From Acidobacteriota bacterium (GTDB lineage Bacteria; Acidobacteriota; Thermoanaerobaculia; Multivoradales; J023), in contig JAJCXO010000034.1 of the NCBI GenBank assembly GCA_029263395.1, positions 1 through 64,000 on the forward strand: DNA of 64,000 bases. Direction: 5' to 3'. The first letter of the stretch is position 1; each line of letters starts with the position of its first letter. The notes below the pieces were generated by a model, which worked only from the letters and a program-made list of their open reading frames with translations, ran no database searches and had not been told where the DNA came from. Positions 28,475 through 36,669 of this stretch are shown here, piece after piece. The position numbers and the translations under genes are program-made.

Positions 28475-29146
28475 TCAGCTACGTAATCCCAAGAACACCA
28501 CGTGCCGCGCACCTTTGCCAACCGATCGCGCTGACACATTCTTTGCCTCAGCCTCAAAGCCAGCTTTCCTTAGGCGTGGCACAAAACTGTGATCGGAGTG
28601 GGCTGACCAAAGCCCCAACACCCCACCCGGTGCGAGTGCCTGGCGCAGGCCTTGGAGGCCAGACCGCGTATACAACGATTGATTCGCTGACAGCGTCAGG
28701 GCGTCTGGGCCGTTGTCGACATCAAGCAGGATCGCGTCCCAAGCGCCGGGATCCTTGACACAAGCGCGAACGTCCTCAACCCGCACCCGGGTCCGCGGAT
28801 CGTCCAGCGGGTGCCCCGCCAGCTGCCCGAGATGTTCGCGGTTCCAATCCACCACCGCTTGATAAATCTCAGCCACCGTCACCTGTGAGCCCGGACGACT
28901 GGCGACTGCATCGAGCGCAGCGCGCAGGGTGAATCCCATGCCAAGCCCTCCAACCAGGACTTTCAGCGGCCCCTTGCGTTGCACCTTTTCCAAGGCCAGA
29001 CGGGCGAGATCGTCTTCCGAACCGTGTAGGCGACTCAGCATTAGCCCGTGGCGGTCGATCTCGATGATGAAGTCTTGATCGTGGCGATGCAGTGTCAGCT
29101 CGCCGTCGGAGGTCGATACCGATCCTAGAAGCTCGCGGGTTTTCAT
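28475..29146 (-). CDS. Spermidine synthase-like (SAM-dependent) protein
   Basis: A 223-aa protein with the Rossmann methyltransferase core of the spermine/spermidine synthase family: VLVGGLGMGFTLRAAL (SAM or dcSAM loop), VTVAEIYQAVVDWN, and DAILLDVDNGPDALT. It lacks the full N-terminal beta domain and is shorter than SpeE (about 280 aa), a form frequently annotated as spermidine synthase but of unproven activity. The ATG at 29146 is preferred to a GTG nine bases upstream. The gene faces the repeat array and converges with the CGNR gene. Confidence 0.82.
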   Translation of the reverse strand: MKTRELLGSVSTSDGELTLHRHDQDFIIEIDRHGLMLSRLHGSEDDLARLALEKVQRKGPLKVLVGGLGMGFTLRAALDAVASRPGSQVTVAEIYQAVVDWNREHLGQLAGHPLDDPRTRVRVEDVRACVKDPGAWDAILLDVDNGPDALTLSANQSLYTRSGLQGLRQALAPGGVLGLWSAHSDHSFVPRLRKAGFEAEAKNVSARSVGKGARHVVFLGLRS

Positions 29147-29345
29147 GCCGCGCACTTTGTCAGCTCACACCCCCCCCAGCAAGGGCTGGTTGCACTAAAT
29201 TGGGCGCCACCGGATAACTCTTTTTCTCTGGCATTGATTCAACAAGCGGGTCAATCTCGTATTCCAAAGTAGTTAGTCACCGCACGACCGTACACCGCAA
29301 TCGGTCTTGCACTGTCTCGGCCACGTCTCGGCCAAGAGGAGCACC

Positions 29346-30422
29346 ATGACAGTCGACCCCACCGCTGCGAGCACCAGCCTCGACCATCGCCACCACGAGC
29401 AGGTCAACAAAGACCGAGCCTACTTCCACTCCGAACAGGCCTCCGAGCAGTTCGAAGAAGACACCCACCTGGAAGCCCTGAGCTTCAACCAGTTGACGTC
29501 AGGGGACCCCGCGGACGCTAAAAACTTCGCTGACCGGTTGGTCAGCGGCTTGTCGACCATCGGCTTCGTCTACCTGACCGATCATGGCATCGACCCCGCG
29601 CTGTTCGACCAAGCCCACCAGCGCACGATCACCTTGTTCGAGGATACTCCCGAAGCCGAGAAACTCCGTTTCAAGGCCGAACGCCATGGCTCTGTGAACC
29701 AGGGCTATTTCCCGTTCAAAAAGAGCACCGCCATTCATCCGGACTTGGTCGAAGGTTGGGTCTTCGCCAACCGTGCCTTCGATCTCGATGGACGTGGCGA
29801 GACGGATCTATCCGCCTTCTGGCCCAACCTCGACGACGAACGCTGCTTCCGTCAACTCTTCACCTCGTTGGAACCGCTGGCATTGCCCCTCATGCGCGCC
29901 ATTCTCGGCCATCTCGGGTGCTCGCCAGGGCTTTATGACGAGCGACTGACCGACACCCTGTGTGCGCTGCGGCTCAACCACTATCCTGGCCTCACCAACG
30001 ACGACGAGACGCTCGGAGCGGCCAGATTGCTCGGCCATGAAGACGTGACGCTGTTCACCCTGCTACCGGCCAGCCCGGTCGAGGGCTTGCAGGTCTTCAA
30101 TCATGCCACCGGATGCTGGATTCGGTTGGCTCCCAAACCTGGCACCGTCATCCTCAATGCTGGCGACTACTTACAGCGCATCACTAACGATGTGCTCAGG
30201 TCGTCGACCCATCGGGTCAGCCCGCCCCGCGACCGTCAGCAAAGAAAAACACCGCGAGTGTCTTGCCCACTCTTCGTGTATCTGCGCGAGCAAGACACCT
30301 TGGAAGTCCTACCCTGCTTCGACGAACCTAACTACGAGCCGATCCAGGCACTGACGTTCCACACCAACATCACAAGGAAGTTCTACGGCGATGCTCATCC
30401 CGACACCGGATCCGATGACTGA
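29346..30422 (+). CDS. Fe(II)/2-oxoglutarate oxygenase, isopenicillin N synthase-like
   Basis: First gene of the NRPS operon, 358 aa, start set by AGGAG six bases before the ATG. The N-terminal DIOX_N-like half (FADRLVSGLSTIGFVYLTDH) and C-terminal double-stranded beta-helix are complete. Iron ligands His231 and Asp233 (GHEDVTLFTLL) and distal His289 (STHRVSPP) are present, and Arg304-x-Ser306 (PRVSCP) fits the 2OG carboxylate clamp. Members hydroxylate, desaturate or cyclise small molecules and peptides; location suggests it tailors the NRPS substrate or product. An upstream spacer of about 200 bases probably holds the operon promoter. Confidence 0.93.
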   Translation: MTVDPTAASTSLDHRHHEQVNKDRAYFHSEQASEQFEEDTHLEALSFNQLTSGDPADAKNFADRLVSGLSTIGFVYLTDHGIDPALFDQAHQRTITLFEDTPEAEKLRFKAERHGSVNQGYFPFKKSTAIHPDLVEGWVFANRAFDLDGRGETDLSAFWPNLDDERCFRQLFTSLEPLALPLMRAILGHLGCSPGLYDERLTDTLCALRLNHYPGLTNDDETLGAARLLGHEDVTLFTLLPASPVEGLQVFNHATGCWIRLAPKPGTVILNAGDYLQRITNDVLRSSTHRVSPPRDRQQRKTPRVSCPLFVYLREQDTLEVLPCFDEPNYEPIQALTFHTNITRKFYGDAHPDTGSDD

Positions 30423-31302
30423 TACGGTCGCCCTCCACGATCGGGGGATGACGGACCGCAGCTGGACAGATCGAACGGTCGTGGTGACCGGCGCCAGCCG
30501 TGGCATCGGCGCCGAAATGGCTCGGCGATGGTTGGCCCTCGGCGCCACCGTGATCGCCCACTGCCGTCAACCTAGCTCGGACAGCGAACTCGACGCCCCA
30601 GCCGCCCTCGAACGGCGGATCGGACACCTCGCTCACGGGCTACCCGGCGCCGAGGACCGGCTGTTCGGCTTCGCCGCCGATGCCGCAGTTCCCGGCCAAA
30701 TGGGTGCCGCTTTTCGGCGTTTGCTGGCCAGTGGCGCCGACGTCGATGCGGTGCTGTTCAACCACGGCAGCACGACATTTGCGGACGACGGCGAAAACAT
30801 CTTGATCGGTCCGCCCTCGAGTTACAACGGTGAGCAGATGCGGCACCTGGTGCAGATCAACGCGCTCAGCGTATGGGAGGCCTTACACGAGCTTGGTCAG
30901 GCCTGGGGCCGAGAGTCCTTGACCGCCGACAACGCCCTACGGAAGCGCAGTATTGTCCTCGAGTCGAGCTCGGGGGCGCTCAACCCCAACGTCTTCGACC
31001 CTGCCCCTTATAAGACCTCGAAGGCGATGTTGTTACATTTTGTTCGGGATTTGGCGCCCGAACTAGCGCGCTACCGGGTCAGTATCAACGCGATCTCGCC
31101 GGGAATGATCGACGCCGGTCTGACCCACCTACCCTGCGTCGAAGCCATGCGGTCCCAGATCCTCGAAGGGATTCCGATGGGCCGTTATGGCAACCCCGAA
31201 GAGCTCTTCGAAACCATCGACCTCTTCCTATCTGGGCGGGCAGCCTTCTCCACTGGCAACAACCTGACCCTCAACGGCGGTGCCTACGTGATCAGCCAAT
31301 GA
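30415..31302 (+). CDS. Short-chain dehydrogenase/reductase of the NRPS operon
   Basis: A classical SDR of about 295 aa. Cofactor loop VVVTGASRGIGAEMA, FNHGS in place of NNAG, a Ser-rich catalytic strand ESSSGALNP and the active-site YKTSK (Tyr-x3-Lys) are all present; the end NNLTLNGGAYV matches FabG-like SDRs. Start uncertain: ATG at 30391, 30415 or 30448. I use 30415, whose ATG overlaps the oxygenase stop by eight bases. Its last four bases overlap the NRPS ATG. It probably reduces or oxidises a carbonyl or hydroxyl of the amino-acid unit or product. Confidence 0.9.
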   Translation: MTDTVALHDRGMTDRSWTDRTVVVTGASRGIGAEMARRWLALGATVIAHCRQPSSDSELDAPAALERRIGHLAHGLPGAEDRLFGFAADAAVPGQMGAAFRRLLASGADVDAVLFNHGSTTFADDGENILIGPPSSYNGEQMRHLVQINALSVWEALHELGQAWGRESLTADNALRKRSIVLESSSGALNPNVFDPAPYKTSKAMLLHFVRDLAPELARYRVSINAISPGMIDAGLTHLPCVEAMRSQILEGIPMGRYGNPEELFETIDLFLSGRAAFSTGNNLTLNGGAYVISQ

Positions 31303-34300
31303 AGGAGGCAAGCTCTAACCTCACCAACATCACGCAGACCCTGACCACCGCATGGCAAGACGTGCTCGGATTGTCGGAGGTTGATCCCCAAGCCGACTTC
31401 CTGTCGCTGGGGGGTGATTCCGTCCAGGCCAGCCGGGTGGTTGTTCGGGTTCGGGAACACTTGGGCATCAACCTGCCCATTCACCAGATCATCCACCATA
31501 CCTCGCTCGGTAACCTGGCACGGCACGTTGCGCAACGGGCTACCTTCGACACTCGATGGCCACAACCTCGTCGACTGCCTCGCGGCGAGCTCCTAGCACT
31601 AGCGCCACCCCAGCGTCGACTGTGGTATCTAGATCAGCTTCACCAATCCGACGATGGGCAAGGATCGACGGCGGCAGACACGCAGGCCAACGGCGACCAC
31701 GGCTACAACATGGCGGTTGCCGTGCGATTTGACGGCACCTTCGACGGCGTTGCACTGCAACGCAGCCTCGACGAGATCTTGCGTCGCCACGAAGTGCTCC
31801 GCACCCGCCTGGTCGCGGTGGACGGTGCTCCCTGGCAACAGATCGATGAACCGGTGCCAGTGCCTATCGAGGAAGTCGACCTGACTGACGTTCCAGCCGA
31901 TCGTCGCATCAACAAGGGGTACGAACGTGCCGAGGCAACCCTTCGACGCCCCTTCGACCTGGCCAACGATCTCATGCTGCGTGCCATCGCTCTCCACTTG
32001 GGTGACGACGACCATCTGATCATCCTGATCATGCACCACATCGCCTCGGACGGCTGGTCGATCGGCATCGTGCTCAGCGAGTTGGCGATGTTCTACCGGA
32101 CCTTCGGACACGATGCTGACGCCTCTCCCTCCTTGCCGAGCCTCGAGCTGCAATATGCCGACATGGCGCGTTGGCAGGAAGAGGTTTTCGCTCGCCGGGA
32201 GCAAACCCTACTCGAGTTCTGGCGCGGTCAGCTCGCGAATGCGCCGCAGACCTTGGAGCTACCTCTCGATCGACCACGCCCCAACCAACCAACCCACCTC
32301 GGAGCGTCTCGGGACTTCGCCTTCGATACTCGCCAGCGGCACGGCCTCAAGGCCCTCAACCTCGACGCTGGAATCACCCTGTTCAACACCCTGCTGGCTG
32401 CCTTTGGAGTCCTGCTCTTCCGCACCTCGGGCCAACGGGACATGTTGTTCAGCGTGCCGGCAGCCAACCGGTTGCATCCAGCGAGTGAAGCCCTTGTGGG
32501 TTTCTTCACCAACATGTTGGTGGTCCGGTTGCAGATGCATGGTGAGCAAAGCTTCTCAAGCCTTCTCACCCACACCCAGCAGGTTTGTTTCGACGCCCTT
32601 CAACACCAGGACCTACCCTTCGATCGTTTGGTTTCCGACCTGCAGCCCGATCGTCAACAAGGCCAAACCCCGTTCGTCCAGACCGGTTTTGCGCTGCAGA
32701 ACGCCTTCGACCCCGACCTCGACTTCCCGGGCCTGACGGTCGAAGAGCTACCGCTCTCCACCGGACGCTCACACTTCGATCTCAGTTTATCGATGACCGA
32801 ACGCGCGGACGGTATTCCGGGCAGTATCGACTATCGCAGCGAACTCTTTGATGCCACCACTATCAGGCGACTGACCACCAACTTCCGAACGGTGGTCGAC
32901 AGCTTACTGGCAAATCCCGACGCGGCCCTCAGTGAGCTATCGATTATGGCCCCCGCCCGCCGTCACCAATTGCTGGTGGAATGGAACGAGACCGAGCAGG
33001 CTTTTGATCTCGAATCCTGCGTCCATCAGCTGGTCGAGATGCAAGTTGTGCGGATGCCACAGGCTGAAGGTGTCCGTTTCGAAGACGACAGCTTGACGTA
33101 TCAACAACTCGACCAGCGAGCCAATCATCGGGCTCACGAGCTGCGCGAGCTGGGGGTCGACACCGAGACTGCAGTTGGTGTGCTGCTGGAACGCAGCCTG
33201 GAGCTACCGGTGACCCTGCTCGCAGTGCTGAAGGCTGGCGGCACCTGCGTGCCGCTCGCCCCCGATCTGCCATCGCAGCGTCTGGCCTTGATCCTCGACG
33301 ATACCAACGCGGCCGTGGTTGCGACGACTGCCAACCTGCAACGACGCTTGCTACCGGACTTCACGGGTGCAGTTCTTGACGTCGCGGAGTTTGAGTATGG
33401 GGACCCTGATATCACCGACCTCGATGGGACGGCGAACGCCCAGGCCTCCCAGCCACCGTCGACCGCGGTCAGCCCCTCTCATATCGCCTACGTCATTTAT
33501 ACCTCGGGTTCTACCGGCCGCCCCAAAGGCGTCCGCATGCACCATCGTGGGTTGTGCCAGCGCCTGCTGTGGCAGCAAAAGGGGTTGCCCCTGGCAAACC
33601 AGGATCGTGTCCTACAAAACCTTTCGATCGGGTTTGACGCTGCGTTCTGGCAGATTTTTGGCCCCTTGATTGCAGGCGCTGCCATCGTGCTGCCGAAGCC
33701 GGGTGGGCACATGGACACCACCTACCTGGCCGAGTTCATCGCCGATCAACAAGTGACCTGCGCCGACTTCGTGCCGTCAGTGCTCACTCAGTTGTTGGAA
33801 GAGCCCGCCATCACCAGCTGTGTTGCGCTGCGCCAGATCGTCAGTGGTGGTGAGGCTTTACATGGCTCGGTTGCGCAACGCGTCTTTCACCTCTTACCGA
33901 AGGTCAATCTGATTAACGTGTATGGTCCGACCGAAACTTCGCTGACCATCTCGACCAAGGTCTGCACACCCCAACCGGGTGAACCGGTCATCACCATCGG
34001 GCGACCGATTGCCAATACCGCGATATACCTCTTGGATCAGCACGGTCGCGCTGTGCCGTTGGGTGCCGCTGGAGAAGTTCACGCTGGCGGCCTCGGCGTC
34101 ACCGGTGGGTACCTAGCGAGGCCAGCTTTGACCGCCGAGAGGTTTGTACCCAACCCGTTCGCGACGGTTGGTACTCGGTTATACAAAACTGGCGACCTGG
34201 CGCGGTTGCGAACCGACGGCGAGCTTGACTTCCTGGGTCGAGTCGATCATCAGGTGAAAGTGCGCGGTGTCCGCATGGAGCTCGGGGAAATCGAGGCCGA

Positions 34301-35660
34301 GCTTGCCCGTCGCCACGGGGTGCTGGAGGTGGCGGTGCTCGCCCGGGACGACGTGCCAGGGGCTTCGGCCGGAGAAAAACGACTGGTGGCTTATGTGGTG
34401 GTCGATGGCCCATCAGTGACTGCCGCTGCCTTACGGCGAGGTCTGTCGCAACACCTACCACCTGCCATGGTTCCGGGCATCTATCTTCTGCTCGACTCGA
34501 TGCCGCTATCGGTCAACGGCAAGATCGACCGAGCGGCGCTACCGGCACCACAGGCGGAGGGAGAGAACCGGCAAGCGATGCCACCCCGCGATAGCCTGGA
34601 GCTCGAGCTGGCCCAGATCTGGAGCCAGAGTCTCAACCTCGACGAGATCTCGATCCGTGACAACTTCTTCGACCTCGGCGGACACTCGCTGCTCGCTGTT
34701 CGGTTGATGGCGGCGGTACAACACCACTTCGACGTCGATCTCGAACTGGGTGCGCTCTACGCCTCCGGTACCGTGGCCGAGATGGCTGGGCTTCTACGAA
34801 CCAAACATCGATCCAACTTACCGCCGAACCTCGTCACCTTGCGTGCCGGTGAGGTACCTGCGGGTGACGTTGTAGACGGGCAAGGTTTACCTCTTTTCTG
34901 TGTCCATGCGGTGGACGGCACCGCAACCGTGTACGGCGCCCTCGCGCGCACGATCTGTGGGGACCGCCCAGTGTATGGACTACAGGCGCCAGGATTGGAA
35001 GATGGCGGTCACACCCCCGATCGTTTCGAAGACCTCGCGGCGGTCTACGCGCAAGCAATGATCGAAGTGTGGCCGGACGGGCCCTACGCTCTGTGCGGAT
35101 GGTCTGCCGGCGGGCTCTTGGCGTCCGAGTTGGCGGGCCAACTCGAAGCTACGGGGCACACCGTCCACAGCGTGGTGTTGATCGATACACATCCCAGTTG
35201 CAACCGCGAAGAGGACCTGGATGACCTCCATGCACAAGAACGGCTGCTCTTCGCCCACGCGTGGCTCGGCGGCACTGAAACCGGGCTCCGCGAGTCTCTC
35301 GCCGGAACGGTCACAGACGCCGCTGACACAGGCTACCTCGACCGACTAGCAACTCTGGCGATCGATCGCGGAGTCCTACTTCCCGATGGCGGCCTGGAAC
35401 TACTGGGTCGCCGTTGGCAGGTCTTCCGCCAAGTCTTCCGCGGCAGCTACACCCACCGTCCCACACCTCACGGTTGCCCCGTGACGTTGCTCCGCGCTGA
35501 AGAGACTCCCAGCAAAGCTGTCGAGAGTCAGGAACGCGCCTGCCGAGCCCTCACCACCAGCGACTTCCAAATCCATTCCGTGCCCGCCAACCATCATCTG
35601 CTGCTGCGTGCCCCCGCCGTCGAGGCTGTTGCCGACCTGATCGATCAACTGCTGACCTGA
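31299..35660 (+). CDS. Non-ribosomal peptide synthetase, T-C-A-T-TE
   Basis: A 1453-aa NRPS. Domains: carrier protein 1 (LGGDS, phosphopantetheine Ser41); condensation domain about 95-530 with intact HHIASDG (His246, His247, Asp251); adenylation domain about 575-1085 with TSGSTGRPKG at 735-744, YGPTET at 875-880 and NGKIDR with Lys1075; carrier protein 2 (LGGHS, Ser1130); type I thioesterase about 1195-1453 with GWSAGG (Ser1269) and His1432/1433. One A domain serves two carriers, so carrier 1 must be loaded in trans by an enzyme not encoded here, or by the same A domain. Product predicted: a dipeptide-sized molecule released by hydrolysis or cyclisation. ATGA overlap with the SDR gene. Confidence 0.96.
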   Translation: MKEASSNLTNITQTLTTAWQDVLGLSEVDPQADFLSLGGDSVQASRVVVRVREHLGINLPIHQIIHHTSLGNLARHVAQRATFDTRWPQPRRLPRGELLALAPPQRRLWYLDQLHQSDDGQGSTAADTQANGDHGYNMAVAVRFDGTFDGVALQRSLDEILRRHEVLRTRLVAVDGAPWQQIDEPVPVPIEEVDLTDVPADRRINKGYERAEATLRRPFDLANDLMLRAIALHLGDDDHLIILIMHHIASDGWSIGIVLSELAMFYRTFGHDADASPSLPSLELQYADMARWQEEVFARREQTLLEFWRGQLANAPQTLELPLDRPRPNQPTHLGASRDFAFDTRQRHGLKALNLDAGITLFNTLLAAFGVLLFRTSGQRDMLFSVPAANRLHPASEALVGFFTNMLVVRLQMHGEQSFSSLLTHTQQVCFDALQHQDLPFDRLVSDLQPDRQQGQTPFVQTGFALQNAFDPDLDFPGLTVEELPLSTGRSHFDLSLSMTERADGIPGSIDYRSELFDATTIRRLTTNFRTVVDSLLANPDAALSELSIMAPARRHQLLVEWNETEQAFDLESCVHQLVEMQVVRMPQAEGVRFEDDSLTYQQLDQRANHRAHELRELGVDTETAVGVLLERSLELPVTLLAVLKAGGTCVPLAPDLPSQRLALILDDTNAAVVATTANLQRRLLPDFTGAVLDVAEFEYGDPDITDLDGTANAQASQPPSTAVSPSHIAYVIYTSGSTGRPKGVRMHHRGLCQRLLWQQKGLPLANQDRVLQNLSIGFDAAFWQIFGPLIAGAAIVLPKPGGHMDTTYLAEFIADQQVTCADFVPSVLTQLLEEPAITSCVALRQIVSGGEALHGSVAQRVFHLLPKVNLINVYGPTETSLTISTKVCTPQPGEPVITIGRPIANTAIYLLDQHGRAVPLGAAGEVHAGGLGVTGGYLARPALTAERFVPNPFATVGTRLYKTGDLARLRTDGELDFLGRVDHQVKVRGVRMELGEIEAELARRHGVLEVAVLARDDVPGASAGEKRLVAYVVVDGPSVTAAALRRGLSQHLPPAMVPGIYLLLDSMPLSVNGKIDRAALPAPQAEGENRQAMPPRDSLELELAQIWSQSLNLDEISIRDNFFDLGGHSLLAVRLMAAVQHHFDVDLELGALYASGTVAEMAGLLRTKHRSNLPPNLVTLRAGEVPAGDVVDGQGLPLFCVHAVDGTATVYGALARTICGDRPVYGLQAPGLEDGGHTPDRFEDLAAVYAQAMIEVWPDGPYALCGWSAGGLLASELAGQLEATGHTVHSVVLIDTHPSCNREEDLDDLHAQERLLFAHAWLGGTETGLRESLAGTVTDAADTGYLDRLATLAIDRGVLLPDGGLELLGRRWQVFRQVFRGSYTHRPTPHGCPVTLLRAEETPSKAVESQERACRALTTSDFQIHSVPANHHLLLRAPAVEAVADLIDQLLT

Positions 35661-35680
35661 CCGTCCAGGACGCCACACCT

Positions 35681-36652
35681 ATGCGACCACTCGGGCCGAT
35701 CAGCCCAGACGCCATTCGGGCGGCCCAGGAGCTTAACGCCGGTGCCGCCATCCGCACGCCCCTGGTGCGCCTACCGCTGGACGACGAAACTCGTCGGATT
35801 TACCTCAAGCTCGAGAACCTACAACCGATCGGCAGCTTCAAGCTGCGCGGAGCGGGCAACGCCATCGCCACAGCCGCCGAGACGAGCGATCTGGCGGCGG
35901 GTGTCGTCACCGCCAGTGTCGGCAACATGGCACACGGCGTCGCCTGGGCGGCCCGGCGTGCGGGTATCCCGTGTCGTGTAGTCGTGCCAGATACTGCGCC
36001 ACAGAATAAGCTCGCGGCGATCGAGGCGCTGGGTGGCACGGTCGTCCGCGTGTCTTTCGACGCCTGGTGGCAAGCGATCGTCACCCATCAACATCCTGGC
36101 GAGCATGGCGTCTTCATCCACCCGGTTTCGAACCCCGCGGTGATCGCCGGCAATGCCGTGATCGGCCTCGAAATCCTGGAGGATCTGCCCGAGGTCGACA
36201 CTATCGTCGCCCCTTTCGGTGGCGGCGGCCTGAGTTGCGGCATTGCGTCCGCAGTGCGGGCCTTACGTCCGCAGACCAAGATCTACGCTTGCGAAGTCGA
36301 AACCGCGGCTCCTCTCTCTGCCACCTTCGAGGCCGATGCCCCCAAACAGGTTGACTACACCACAACCTTCGTCGAAGGTGTCGGAGGCAAAACCGTGTTG
36401 AACGAGATGTGGCCACTGATCCGTGATCTGTTGAGCGGCTCGATCGTCGTGTCCTTGGAACAGATCGCCGCAGCCATCCGCCTGGTCGCCGAACGCAACC
36501 GCATCATCGCCGAAGGTGCCGCCGCCACCTCCGTGGCCGCCGCCCTCACCGGTCGAGCGGGCGACGGCAGCGTCGTCTGCGTCATCTCGGGCGGTAACAT
36601 CTCGTTCGATCGACTGACCGCTGTTTTGGAAGGCAGGATCCCGGAAGTGTGA
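35681..36652 (+). CDS. Threonine dehydratase-family PLP enzyme (copy 2, NRPS cluster)
   Basis: A 323-aa fold-type II PLP enzyme starting 20 bases after the NRPS stop. It shares GSFKLRGAGNA, APFGGGGLSCGI and CVISGGN with the enzyme at 25268 and is alike over its whole length. No ACT domain. Likely it dehydrates, racemises or beta-replaces a Ser/Thr-like amino acid to provide or modify a building block for the NRPS. Alternatives are serine racemase or a diaminopropionate-type synthase; the sequence does not decide between them. Confidence 0.9.
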   Translation: MRPLGPISPDAIRAAQELNAGAAIRTPLVRLPLDDETRRIYLKLENLQPIGSFKLRGAGNAIATAAETSDLAAGVVTASVGNMAHGVAWAARRAGIPCRVVVPDTAPQNKLAAIEALGGTVVRVSFDAWWQAIVTHQHPGEHGVFIHPVSNPAVIAGNAVIGLEILEDLPEVDTIVAPFGGGGLSCGIASAVRALRPQTKIYACEVETAAPLSATFEADAPKQVDYTTTFVEGVGGKTVLNEMWPLIRDLLSGSIVVSLEQIAAAIRLVAERNRIIAEGAAATSVAAALTGRAGDGSVVCVISGGNISFDRLTAVLEGRIPEV

Positions 36653-36669
36653 GAGGAGCGAGAGTGCGA

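Noticed and set aside
28133-28557. Minus-strand frames with repeats such as FIGAAAELMHKISQ
   Set aside because: One frame is broken by TGA in the third unit and none has a credible start, although the helix-like composition was tempting.
27934-28758. 274-codon plus-strand frame with 14-aa repeats across the 42-bp array
   Set aside because: It starts inside the CGNR gene, runs antisense into the methyltransferase gene, and its frame openness follows from the repeat period being a multiple of three.
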